Origin: Bigelowiella natans CCMP2755
Taxonomy: Eukaryota; Cercozoa; Chlorarachniophyceae
Direction of reading: 5' to 3'
DNA: 64,000 bases
Assembly: GCA_000320545.1 (NCBI GenBank)
Contig: ADNK01001162.1
Coordinates: 1 to 64,000 of the forward strand
The position numbers and the translations under genes were made by a program. Below are positions 51,449 to 62,105 of the stretch, one piece after another (position 1 is the stretch's first letter; every line of letters starts with the position of its first letter). The notes beneath the pieces were generated by a model that was given only the letters and a program-made list of their open reading frames with translations, searched no databases and was not told where the DNA came from.

Positions 51449-52011
51449 AGAGCACCACCAGTACCAGCAGCAAGATTGTGTATGCAATTATTCGAAAGCT
51501 TTGCTTTTTGTACAATAATCCGAATATGGCATCACTAATTTGTTATGAAAAGGGAGAAATGTGGTTATTATTCACTGCTGCAACTGTTATCACCAATCAG
51601 GGTTAAAGAGAAAACTATAGCCGCCAGGAGAGAGATGGCGACAACTGTAATATTTCCAAAGGGCAACGAGAAGGTAGAAGAAATTGTGGAAAGAAGAAGG
51701 AGTACATGCTTCATAACAAAGCAAACTACGAAGAAGAAGATCTCTATCAATATCTCTGTTTTTATTAAAATAGACCAAACTACTATCAAATTGTTATGCA
51801 TGCTCACCACCACCATCGTCATCATCATCGTCATTATCATCATCATCATCATCCTGCTGCTTTCGGTTGTTAGGATTTTGAGGAGCTTCCCGACATGATC
51901 AAGGAAGGACTTTCACCTCACTTTGTAGAAACATACGATGAAGTATATGAAATCGCATTTGGTGATCATAAAATAGAAGAAGATGGCACACGCAGCAGCC
52001 AAGATTGTTAG
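44925..52011 (+). CDS. LONP1: Mitochondrial Lon protease (LONP1-type)
   Basis: ATP-dependent serine protease of the mitochondrial matrix. Twenty-two exons, all in phase, give 992 aa: 44925-45048, 45114-45154, 45244-45307, 45407-45474, 45645-45728, 45991-46149, 46474-46554, 46735-46776, 46976-47056, 47261-47314, 47520-48697, 48949-49277, 49426-49460, 49661-49732, 49925-49989, 50249-50308, 50655-50743, 50901-50941, 51069-51104, 51346-51410, 51601-51673, 51874-52011. The presequence [20 protein letters not shown] is basic. The LON domain follows ([35 protein letters not shown]), then [22 protein letters not shown], Walker [10 protein letters not shown], Walker [12 protein letters not shown], and the protease domain with DGPSAG (Ser) and [10 protein letters not shown] (Lys). 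A roughly 65-residue acidic, Ser- and Gly-rich insertion (exon 12) lies between the AAA+ lid and the protease domain. Confidence 0.96.
45770..45784. repeat. Poly-G run in a Lon intron
   Basis: Fifteen consecutive G bases. Confidence 0.95.
46709..46727. repeat. Poly-C run acting as pyrimidine tract
   Basis: Nineteen C bases end seven bases before the AG acceptor of Lon exon 8 (46735). Confidence 0.95.
51411..51442. repeat. (GTA)n array beginning at a Lon splice donor
   Basis: Exon 20 ends at 51410 and the intron reads GTAGTAGTAG onward for about ten copies, so the donor GT is the first unit. Confidence 0.95.
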
Positions 52012-52367
52012 CAATGTTGTTGCAAGGGTGCATTCATCAGCCACTGTGTTGGTCCGTACCTCCATTTCGAAGATTCAATGCTGTATGCGTTGGGAGGTGC
52101 TAATTGTGGTGCTGTGGTTAAAACACAGTGACAATGCCACAGTAGAATGTTCAATACTTCACACTGTAATGTGATATGATCGATAACAATCATTGTGCAC
52201 AGACACATGTATACTACGTGCGTGATGAAGATTCTAAACCTCACAAAGACAACACTAAGTCCGATTGTGGAACGCCGTGACATGCGTATCGTCATGTTGG
52301 CAAACTGTCTTCCACCTACCTCTATATGCGTGGACTACGCTGTAGACACAGCATCTACTACGTACAT

Positions 52368-52414
<47 letters not shown>

Positions 52415-53029
52415 AACACACACACGCAATAATGTATCCATTGTGTGGCCTCAACAACCCCACACGGCTAGGGCAAAAAAACAAAGCTCGGCATACACAC
52501 ATGGCAAATTGCTGGCTGTCATGCACGTGGCGATATAGCGATCAGCTGCTTCGCGATCACATATTTTATTATTTGCATGGTCTCTTGCACAACGATCAGA
52601 AATAATGCGAAACTTTTGCTCATGGCACACTCCTCAGACTAGCAGGGCTAGAGCAGTGACAAAACGCTTTAAGAAACTATTTTAGAATTTGGAGTAGCAT
52701 GCAACGAAAGAGAATCGGCTGCGGTCACGTACAGTGCTGACTTTCGCGACTGACTCTACATCAAATTCACTCCACAAGCGAGCATCCATTACATGTAGTT
52801 AGCTACTCGCATTGGCACTTCAGGCGGCGGAATGCTGCGCAAGCTGTACATTTTACGGTGTTCAACAATGGGTGCAAAAGGACTATTGTAGAGACTACTC
52901 ATCGAGCGTGTCGGGCGTTGAAGTTTATTATTACTGCGTCGTTTTCACAACCCAGTTATGACAATATGTTCAACAGAAAACATCGATTGAAGCTTTCATG
53001 CCGGGTGAATGAACCGATAATACGCCATT
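52012..53029. other. Convergent spacer F with a (CA)n array
   Basis: Between the converging stops of Lon and the flavin-reductase-like gene. A (CA)n array lies at 52373-52408. CTAG, CATG and GTGCAC words recur but less densely than in islands A or G. No gene is supported. Confidence 0.5.
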
Positions 53030-54571
53030 TCAGGCCTCAGCAGGCCGTAAATGACCAAATCGCTGCGATCCCAGAAATGTAAGAATGGAACCTGCTCCAT
53101 GGATCCGAGGGCGAAAGTTCTTTCCACACCAATGAGATTTTCTCACATACGCCTTGTCAATTTGTGCCTTGATGAGAAAATGTGAATCGTCCACAAAGTT
53201 CTCCGCCATTTTTTCGACATGGCACTCAAGATGGGCTACGCATTTCTCAATCGCCAACATTTTGTACTTGATTCCACAGAGAGCCTCGATTTCACGTTTC
53301 AGTACTGCGACGTTTTTCTCGTTATTAACATTCTGTGGTTTGGTTTTATCATTTCCTTTCTGCTCTGTATCCTTTTCCTTGTCATCACCTCTGGAATTCT
53401 CTCCTTTATCTCCTCCCCCTTTGCTTTCTTCTTCTGTGGTGTTATCATCATCAAGGGTTGCTAGTAGCGCGAAGGGATTCCCACCTCCCAATCGCTGATG
53501 TCTTCCTGGAGTTTTTCCTCTATACCGACCACCACCACCACCACCTTTATGTGTTGTTTTCGAACCAGCATGTTTCCAACCAGGGGGGCAAGTGACGATG
53601 CTAAGTTCCTTCATCTTGTCACACCTCGATCCAGATTTCTTTCCTATGTTCAAAACCATCTCTTCTTGAAAATGTGTTGGTACTGAGAGCACAAATTCAG
53701 CGCCTTCCCTACCGGATAGAAGTGAAGCACTATGGCGGCGTTTGTTAATGCTCATTAAAAAACTTCCATAATTGTTGGCCGGTGTGAGCCACGAGATCGT
53801 CATCACGTTTGCAGTCTTCTCCGGAGGTGCAACAGTAAGAAGGCATACAGGATTTGGATACAAGAGACGCGACATCATACGAGGGTCCTTCAGCTCAACG
53901 ACCTCTTTTCCCTCCTCTAAAGACTCCAGCCGCACAGGCTCCTTAATCATCTTCTTCTTCTTCTTCGTGTTTTGCTGCTGCTGCTGCAATTTCTGCTGAT
54001 CCACTCGTCCCCTCGGCGCCTTTCCCTTATCCTCTTTTAATTTAATATTGGGGTCACCTTCACTACTGTGTACTTTATTTTCAACAGCAGATGCTGCAGT
54101 ATCTAGTTCTAAAAGATCATCATCGTCATCATCACATGCCATCATTCGAGCTGGCATAGTTTCCTCATCATCATCATCATCATCTCCAGGCGAAGCCACT
54201 CGAGAAACTTGCGTCTTTCTCCCTCGAATTTGAGGAAACAAGTACTTCTTTGTGAGCGTTCCAGCGGCCTTATCCGCATCTACTTTTCTATCAAACGTCA
54301 CCAAAGCATACGCAGTTTGGTTCTTTTCTGATCTGCCGAACACCTGCACCTTGAGGAGCTTGCCAAAGTCCTCAAAGTGGATCGCCACTGCCTGAGGGAT
54401 AGAACCTTCCGGAATTGGAGAGACCTTCAGGGTGCAACCAGCCCCGCCCCCTCCTGAAGAAGACGGGCCTTCAGGAGCAATCATGATGTCAACGTTGCCA
54501 CCAGATTTCTTATTTTTTTGTTTGCCCCCAGATTTTGAAGACGAACGTTTGCGCTTGCCCTTTCTTCCCAT
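53030..54571 (-). CDS. Flavin-reductase-like (FMN-binding split barrel) protein with RRM-like N-terminal domain
   Basis: Single exon, 513 aa. Residues 1-30 are Lys/Arg/Ser-rich, as in nuclear or nucleolar proteins. Residues about 45-120 fit an RRM-type fold (a beta strand TLKVSPIPEG, FEDFGKLLKVQVFG as RNP-2/loop, AYALVTFDRKVDADKAAGTL). Acidic Asp runs and a poly-Gln/Lys linker follow. The split barrel begins near LLYPNPVCLLTVAPPEKTAN, with MTISWLTPANNYGSFLMSIN and VLNIGKKSGS. It is interrupted by a Gly- and Lys-rich linker (about residues 340-410), and resumes at ALCGIKYKMLAIEKCVAHLE, then HFLIKAQIDKAYVRKSHW. The flavin-reductase-like domain usually binds FMN; no activity can be read from the sequence. 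The combination with an RRM-like domain is unusual. The start is the first ATG after a stop. Confidence 0.8.
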   Translation of the reverse strand: MGRKGKRKRSSSKSGGKQKNKKSGGNVDIMIAPEGPSSSGGGGAGCTLKVSPIPEGSIPQAVAIHFEDFGKLLKVQVFGRSEKNQTAYALVTFDRKVDADKAAGTLTKKYLFPQIRGRKTQVSRVASPGDDDDDDEETMPARMMACDDDDDDLLELDTAASAVENKVHSSEGDPNIKLKEDKGKAPRGRVDQQKLQQQQQNTKKKKKMIKEPVRLESLEEGKEVVELKDPRMMSRLLYPNPVCLLTVAPPEKTANVMTISWLTPANNYGSFLMSINKRRHSASLLSGREGAEFVLSVPTHFQEEMVLNIGKKSGSRCDKMKELSIVTCPPGWKHAGSKTTHKGGGGGGRYRGKTPGRHQRLGGGNPFALLATLDDDNTTEEESKGGGDKGENSRGDDKEKDTEQKGNDKTKPQNVNNEKNVAVLKREIEALCGIKYKMLAIEKCVAHLECHVEKMAENFVDDSHFLIKAQIDKAYVRKSHWCGKNFRPRIHGAGSILTFLGSQRFGHLRPAEA

Positions 54572-56340
54572 CCCGCCACGTAGCTAGCAAGTAGTGTGGT
54601 GAGTGAGCTGCTATTTCTCCCTCCCCCCCTCCTTTCAGTGGCACCGCTTCTTGTTGCTGTTGTTGTTGTTGTTGTTGCTGCTGTTGCTGTTGCTGATCCG
54701 ACTGTAGATCCTCGTGTAGACTTGGATTTTAGGAAGTTTTTAGTCAGATTAGATGCATTGCGTCGTTGTCATTTTGCCGCCAATCACACCAACACTATCA
54801 CCAATTTTCAAATCATGCTGGTTTCCCCAGTTAGTCCCCGCGTCTCCACTTGCAGGTCACTGTCCAAGCGCTCGTGGTTGGACGTGAACACGTGAAACTG
54901 ACCCTCCTTCTTCGGTTGCTCTTGACTGGAGAAGGCAAGTGAGGACGTGGGTGAGCTGCCTACATGCCCACGGCCCTTGCGATTCATCGAAGTGATTGAA
55001 AACTCTGCATTCGATTCGTTCGATTCGTTCATTGAAACACACGCTTCTTCGATCCTGAGTTTGTGCCGCGTGCGCATCGTCCTCAACGGAACGTGCACAC
55101 CTTTTCGCAAAGTCCGCTTGCACGCATGGTTCGAAACGAACACGAACCTTTCAGATTTGAACCTTGTGAATGGGGGACAATGTGCACTTGCGCGTGCATC
55201 CCAGCTAGCCAGCATCGTTGTTGCCGTCTCGTCGAAACGCGTGCTTTGCACACGCAGCGTGGTCGCAGCGTGTGGCTGGTTGCAACACAATCAGCCTGCA
55301 CAGTCGCAAAGTTCCACGCGGCTGCGCAATCTCGCTCACATCGAGCCCACAGACAATCAACGCACACAGCTAGACAGCTAGCTAGCCAGACTAGCTAGCT
55401 AGACTAGCTAGCTAGACTAGCTAGCTGCATGATCAAACTCACCAACTAGCCAAGCTGGCTAGCTGGCAAGTCCATCGCTGGATCGCTGCGCTTCATCACT
55501 GTGGACATGCGCTGCACGTGATGTGTGTGATGTGCACTGCGTGGGATGAATCATGATGCAACGTTTTGTGCAGCAAATGAAGATGCATGACCATGGACAT
55601 GCGCACATGTGACATGTGCAATCTAGCAATGCACACAATGTGCACTGTGTCTGTTGTCATTCCCGCAATCTAGCAATGTCTAGCTAGCTAGGTGTGCCAA
55701 TCACTGCAATCAGTGATCCCCATGGATGCAGCAGTGGCACCTGCTCTGGTGCTAGCCTGCTGCATGCATGCTCCATTCGCATCGTGTTTGCTAGTTTGGG
55801 CTTTGTGCAGTGCCTAGAGTCGTGCATGTGTTCAAGCTAACAGGCGTCGCTAGTGATCGATCGCTGCACCAATCCTTCACTTCTGGATTTGTCCATGCTT
55901 GAATTCGATCTTCTGGTGATTCTGCATGGATCTTGTTGGGCGGTGGCGATGCGTGCTAGCATGCTAGCATGGCAGCCCCAACCGGACTAGTGGACACAGC
56001 TAGACAGACACCATGGACAATGATCGATGCGCGATGCATGTTTGCATGTCAGCATGCACACACATTGTCTAGATTGTCATCGATGCTAGAAATGATCAAG
56101 ACAACGTAATTTCAAAACTTCAACGTGTTGTTGACAAATAGTTGCACGTTGCATGTGTTAACGTGCATGGTTGCTTTATTCAGTAAAAGATCGAAGAAAG
56201 ATTTTTTTGGTTCAAAGCGGTATGTGAAATTAGTTACCATTAGCGGTGGTGCCGTTGACAATGCAAGAATCGAAAGCCCCAACCTGCAAAACACTCCATT
56301 ACTTTCGCGAGCCCAGGCTTTTCTCTTGGTCCCTCACACG

Positions 56341-56391
<51 letters not shown>

Positions 56392-56606
56392 TATATCTCG
56401 TTACAACCAAACTTGTGCGACTAGTGTGACACAGATTACAACGAATCAAATATAAAATTCAAATGTGCATGTATGTAAAAAATGGACTTTCAAGGCCGTA
56501 TTTCAGGGAGAAAGTCGCTGTGTTTCTTTCCTTAAATTTATCTTCAGAATTCTACTGGCTACCACCACGCTAGATGAATTTGTTGCGTAATATTCTGTCG
56601 ACATAC
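54572..56606. other. Island G, CATG/TGCA/CTAG-rich, with CTAG minisatellite
   Basis: After the (GTT)n stretch at about 54653-54693 the DNA from 54800 to 56100 is dense in GTGCAC, CATG, TGCA and CTAG. It contains overlapping, domain-free ORFs on both strands (54808-55290 minus, 54947-55381 plus). A (TC)n array lies at 56344-56388. One ORF fragment at 56270-56330 (minus) might be a further exon of the Cys-rich gene, but I could not join it. Confidence 0.55.
55369..55427. repeat. CTAGCTAGA minisatellite
   Basis: About four imperfect copies of a 12-13 bp unit of the type GACTAGCTAGCTA, in the middle of island G. Every unit is self-complementary, so it can fold back at many registers. Confidence 0.88.
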
Positions 56607-59373
56607 CCAAAGTTGTGTGATTTCCTTCCCTGAAAGCCCGTCAAACGTCGTCACTTTCTCGCCTGCTTTATCCCCCAGCATTGCCTTGTATGCGCAGTCG
56701 ACAACACACTCCGATGTCCGATTGTGCGGTTGAGGGCATCCATCGAAGCAATTCTGATGAACGTAGAGAGAGACGGGTAAGATTGATGATGTTGTTGACT
56801 GTTACTTCTTCTTCTTCTTTTTCTTCTTCTTGTATAACCACCATTACCACCACCACTTCTCACGGCTTAATCATACCGGAGAGAGCGAATGAAGTGAAGC
56901 ATCTAGAGCTTCTATCTGGCATCTGAAGTGTTAAATTAACGAAAATCAAACATGAAGGTAGAGAGTAGAGGGAGCGAAAGGAGACATAACAGGTGATGAT
57001 AGACTAGATGTCGTTCTCAACACAAATAATGCAAAGAAACACATATGCATGATACATAAGAGAGGGGGGGGGGGGGGGGGGGGGGGGGGTAGATTCGCAC
57101 ATAATATGCTGAGAAATAGAGAATCGAACAGAAAATATGCCAGTAATTGTTACGAGAAAGATCAGGAAACAAAACTAAAACTACAAAAACATGTTTTGTG
57201 GATTTATTGTCATGCCCAGTCGTCAGTCAAAATAAAAAGGCTATTATTTAGTGGATATATGCATGTAGCACCCAGCATCGACTTTCTCCTCCTCTTCAAG
57301 GAGCTGCCAATATTTCCCCTCTCCCTCCTCGGTCTACAATAAAATCACTAAGCTGTCACTAATTATTCGAAGAACGCCAAGAAATGGCACGCCTCACGAG
57401 TCTAGTGATTGCATGATATGCAACGACAATGTCGTATCAACAACGACAAGGAAACAAATTCACTTATAAGAACACGACATTGACAGCTATTCTATCCGCA
57501 CTGTATGTCCGCAACACAACTCATGAACTACAACCTATCAGTTGCATCATCATTGTGTAACAATTTTTGTGATACTCTTCATGTTTTCATTATAGTAATT
57601 ACTATTATTCACAATTTTACGTCAGCAGGTCAGCAGTATGACGTGCGTAATTACCGTGGAATACCAGGAGCCCTTGAGACGCCTCACCAGGTTGTATAAG
57701 TAATAACTATACTTGCTACTGCCTAAATGGATAATGATGATGATGATGATGATAATAGATATATAGTAATAATAGATAAATAACAGGGGACGGAACGGTA
57801 AGCTGCCGGCTGCTGCTTTGGCAGTAAAAAATGACAGAGAAAAAAACTGAATGCACCATATTTTCCTATGGTGCTAGTTAATTTGATAGAATACCTTTCC
57901 TCGGTTTGTAACCAAAAATCTGATAAATATCCTCTCGTCCGACAGACCCATTACACGGTGCCTAAAAGTTGATGGATAGATGATATAAGGGCAGAGAAGA
58001 TAGAGGGGCAAGGTGGTAAGAAAAGAAGGTCGCCAGCCCACTCTTCCATACCGATTAGAAAAACATTCATTCATGTTGCAAAAACTATCATTACAAAGCA
58101 GCTGCTACCGATTTATGCCATCCACCGCAGACACAGTGATAGGTGCCGTCCTTGCAAGGTTGAGGTGGGTTGGACATCGGAACTGTCCTGATAAGGATTG
58201 CGACGATAATGATGATACGCATGATATGATGTATCATGTAGTGACATCGTCATCAATGTAACAGTAATATTCATCAATGTCCGATGCGTCTATGAGGTAT
58301 TATTTTGCCGCACCCATCGACGCAGATGTTGCCTGATTTATGTCCACGAGAAGAAGAAGAAGAAGAAGATGGAGAAATGGAGGGAATCAAGTGAACAGGT
58401 GCATTATATTTCAGTATTAGTTCATTGAGTAGTTAGATATGAGCTCATGTCTTTACTACGACTCACACATCATCAATACAACATTGCAAGCTTCAACATA
58501 GGGTCAAGTCTTGCGTAAATTTAACAATTTACTTAGACCAAATTGCAAAATAGTTGTGTAAACTCCTCCCCCATCTTTCCTAATTGCCGAATCGTCTTTT
58601 CTATGTTTTTAATTCAGGGCTACATATTGATGTGTATATGATATAGCATTGTAAGCCTTGTAATAAAAGAAGTCTTATTATTATTATTATTATTTTTATT
58701 GTAATTCATTATAATAATTCGCATAGTAGTACATCTTCCATACGGTCCGTATCGTGAGTCAACTTGGACCTACAGACGAATACATTATATTATCGAAATT
58801 GTAGGTGGTGTGCATGATGGGTACTGTTGATTGAGTTAGTTGCTAACCAAAACACGGGTAATAGCAAGGTCCTTTGCAATGACCTGTAGAACGCAATAGG
58901 TGATTAATACTGTAGAAAATATAGCAACAGGATCATCTATCTTTCCTTATTACCTCAGGATTTGAGCACTGCCCAGGCCAATGATGCTGAGACTTGTTCG
59001 CACATATCAGAGGAGACTGAAAACCAGACGTACATTAGGTAAAGGGTGGGTTACAAAATTTTCGTTCAAGCATCGCTATGGGGCTAGAGATCGATGTGTG
59101 CTTTTACCATTCTGGACTGGAGATCAAAGAATGCATCTCCAATCGCATCAGCCGTGTTCATATTTTTAATGCCGCTGTAGCTAATGGAATTAGAGGACAA
59201 TCAGCTCGTCTGTCGTTGCTAGTGTAAAGATTGCAGAAGAAACATTGGAAATTGTAATACTTGGCTGGGTTCACATGATAGAGGGTGAGATTCACGGCAT
59301 AATTGGGATCAATCTGGCTGCTTACGAGACCGCAGAGGAAGCTTAACGATAGTAGCCATGATGGCAACAACAT
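56607..59373 (-). CDS. Secreted Cys-rich protein of unknown function
   Basis: Signal peptide MLLPSWLLSLSFLCGLVSS, then a Cys-rich ectodomain. Exons in phase: 59261-59373, 59108-59174, 58954-59016, 58848-58883, 58733-58769, 58314-58332 (19 nt), 58109-58187, 57895-57961. Motifs in order: VNLTLYHVNPAN, MNTADAIGDAFFDLQSRM, HHWPGQCSNPE, KDLAITRVLVQVDSRYGPYG, CNICVDGTVPMSNPP, CKDGTYHCVCGGW. Further likely exons are 57655-57682, about 57244-57335 (EGKYWQLLEEEEKVDAGC) and 56607-56753 (CFDGCPQPHNRTSECVVDC, GLSGKEITQLW). Their phase to exon 8 is not fully settled, and the 3' end is not seen. Family not recognised; many Cys and NxT/S sites argue for an extracellular or lysosomal protein. Divergent from the 72-aa membrane gene. 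Confidence 0.75.
57064..57089. repeat. Poly-G run of about 26
   Basis: Uninterrupted G tract inside the Cys-rich gene region, poly-C in its transcript. It is a likely site of length polymorphism. Confidence 0.95.
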
Positions 59374-59782
59374 GATGGTTCGAAGAAGAGCCTGAGTAAT
59401 ACTGGATATAATTCCTCATATTCACTTGTCGTTCCTGATAAAACAAAGGGAATTTATTACATACTTGATGAACGACTTAACAACTAGGACTTCCATAAAT
59501 TACGATACACTAGTACTGTGACATCCCGATATATTACATATTATAGGCATAATTTGTATACCGAAAACATCTAAATTGGAATAGTAGTCCTCCCCCTCCT
59601 ACTCAAAGATGATGATAATGATGATGATGATGAAAGCATGGCTGATTTCCTGATGCTACACCGACAAACACCCAACATTATTATTACAATCCTCTCCTCC
59701 TCCTCCTCCTCCTTCTCCTCCTCCTCCTCCTTCTCCTCCTCCTCTCCTCCTCCTCCTCTCCTCCTCCGCTGTGACTCTTCGC
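59374..59782. promoter_or_regulatory. Divergent spacer between Cys-rich gene and 72-aa membrane gene
   Basis: 409 bp between opposed ATGs. A (TCC)n block at about 59693-59765 lies immediately upstream of the plus-strand start. Confidence 0.45.
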
Positions 59783-60373
59783 ATGGTCTGGAGGAAGGTA
59801 TCACAACTCCTCGGAGGGCCCCTCTAATTACGTAAAATGCACCTGCTAATAGTACATTGCAACGGGGTGGAGATTCACTGTAGCTTTGCCCTTTTCAAAG
59901 ATAACAAATTCTGCTGCCGGGCGCTCTGGACAATCATTTTCCTCATTCTGTGCTTCTCCTCCTGTTTCTTCCTTCTTCTTCTTCTTCTTCTTCTTTTTCT
60001 TCTTCCTCCTCCATCATCTTGCTTGCTCTCTTCCTTCTTCAGGTTGCCGTAGTTATAGGGTCGGGGGTTTCTTTCGGGTTTCTTGGGTTCTATCTCCAGA
60101 GTAGGCTGTTGACAGACTATGAGGTGGTGTGCATCGTACTTATTCCTATCCTCGCTTTTTAAAATCATAATTTTAGATTCATCCAATGAGTACTGAAGAT
60201 AGTGCAAAAACTCTAGCTGTTGTCACCTTTGTTTCTAAATAACTATCCAGGTCGAAATGAAGAAAACCTTAGACCGTGAAGTTGAGCAGGAATTTCAGAG
60301 ACGGAAGAAAATGAAAGCTAGTATCGCGAGATCATTGCCCCCACTCGCAGCAAAGAATGAGCCCGATGAATAA
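59783..60373 (+). CDS. 72-aa single-pass membrane protein, possibly mitochondrial
   Basis: Three exons in phase: 59783-59797, 60043-60123 and 60251-60373. The first encodes only MVWRK. The second holds the sole membrane helix (VAVVIGSGVSFGFLGFYLQS). The third is a charged helix (KKTLDREVEQEFQRRKKMKA) ending NEPDE. A short N-terminus, one helix and a charged coiled tail are typical of small mitochondrial respiratory-assembly proteins, but I cannot name the family. The acceptor of exon 2 is preceded by a (CTT)n tract at about 59970-60005. The start was chosen because the donor AAG|GTATCA fits the phase of exon 2. Confidence 0.6.
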
Positions 60374-61218
60374 CACTGCATAAGACGCCATGGAAACCAG
60401 ACACAGCTAGACAGCATCGAAAATGAAATTTCACGCTATGTTCATGATGTATCACACATGTAGCATTATGTATTCCAAAATAGAGTTAATTATTAATTTG
60501 TTGTGTCTATTGCCCATGCACGACACAACAAATGCGCATACATGACGCACGACATCATTTTAAATGCATGATTTTGTTCAAATCGATTGTAACAGCCAGA
60601 TCTAGAGATTTGTAGCGGGCACGAACGTCATCTAGAAGCATGTGTGCACAAAGCCACCCTGTCATCCGGGTGTCGTTGCATTGTTCATAGATAGAATTAG
60701 AGCTTGTGCTGTTATGTTAACAACACTAGCTGGAATTCTAGCTAGTGTTGTGCAATGCGATGCATGACGCAACTTGACCGTGTTTAATAAATATATAATG
60801 TGCGTGCATGAAATAACACTAGAACAAGCAAATTCATCGCGCTGTCTAGCCGTGCTAGCGTGCTACGTGCTACTGCTGCATTGATGTAAGGCATGCGCAT
60901 GTTGATCATCTGCTCCCACACATTTTGACATTTGATCTAGCTAGCTAGCCATGCACGCTTTAATGGCATATTAACCGCAAATCTAATTCTATGTCGCGCG
61001 ATCGAATCTGTGCTATTGCACACATAGGCATTTCTTTCTCCACTGTACGGCGTAAGACGATTGACACGTCTGTGGTGTAGCGAAGTGGTTCGTTGTGAGT
61101 TTAGACCAAGCAGTGCGCCTTGCTGTTTTGGTTTTATTAGCTGCGTGATTGTCATGGGTGTTTATTGTCTTTATTCCTAAAATTGTATGCATGCATGGCT
61201 GCTGGTACTAGAGTAGAC

Positions 61219-61264
<46 letters not shown>

Positions 61265-61583
61265 GTATAGGCTAGATCCAGTAGATAGCGCTCCAGGCTA
61301 GCATGCAGAATAGGTACTAGCGGAATATTTCTATGTTTCGGACATGCAACGATCAAATATGTAGTTGCATTGTGGTGTCATGCTGTATACAATATGCCAT
61401 GCAGTCATGTTTTCGCAGTTCTTGCTAGGATCTCTGCACACATGATTGACACCCTTCATTATATAAGGTAGGTATGTTTCTACATCAATAATCTGATGAT
61501 CATCAATGTGGGTGAGATTCAAGTGTATGATCGTAGCGGTGCATCCCCATCTTTACTAACTCAAACACCACATCCTCATCAAA
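60374..61583. other. Island H, CTAG/TGCA-rich, with a (CA)n array
   Basis: Downstream of the 72-aa gene. From 60490 to 61300 it is dense in TGCA, CATG, CTAG and GCTAGC. A (CA)n array lies at 61220-61257. A minus-strand ORF at 61331-61522 (ENMTAWHIVYSM inside) is unexplained and not joined to anything. Confidence 0.5.
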
Positions 61584-61878
61584 ATGCCCGCCTTTACAGT
61601 TGATATGCTCGACATGCATATGCGGCATGTAATTAAAGAGAAACCTGATTTAAAACGAAAACGATACGGGTGGAGAAGGGTAGATGATGATCAATACCGA
61701 CTGGCAAAGAACCTCATAATTCAGCGGCAAAAATGGGAATTACTAGAAATAAACCAGTGATAAGAACAAAACAAAAACAGCGATATTTTGTTGTCAACAG
61801 AATCTTAACAAAATGATCTTTCACAGATATCTGTCTCGACTATTGCAGCGAACAAAAGGATGCCGATTTGTTTTGTAA
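61584..61878 (+). CDS. Candidate 74-aa basic helical protein
   Basis: Exons 61584-61756 and 61827-61878 join in phase (GTGATA donor, TCACAG acceptor). The protein begins MPAFTVDMLDMHMRHVIKEK and has KRKRYGWRRVDDDQYRLA and a helical end YLSRLLQRTKG. The ATG context is AT/CA-rich. Family unknown. An opposite-strand ORF overlaps the first exon, so the coding strand is not certain. Confidence 0.4.
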
Positions 61879-62105
61879 AAACTCCAAATATACAAATGTA
61901 ATTGAGCTAGTTATTGTGATGATAAAATCTAACTATAAACATCAGGACCCCGAATTTGAATGAGCGTCTTTTATCCAAATAAATACTTTGCACATATATG
62001 ATTTGTTTTCTTCTTCTTCTTCTTCTTCTTGTTGTTGTTTTCTACCATTCCATTTTGAACCACTCTGGATATAAACGAATTTGCGTGGAACCACGAGGGA
62101 GAAAC

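Noticed and set aside
54808..55398. ORFs of 94-160 codons in island G
   Set aside because: Same situation as island A: mutually overlapping frames on both strands without recognisable features.
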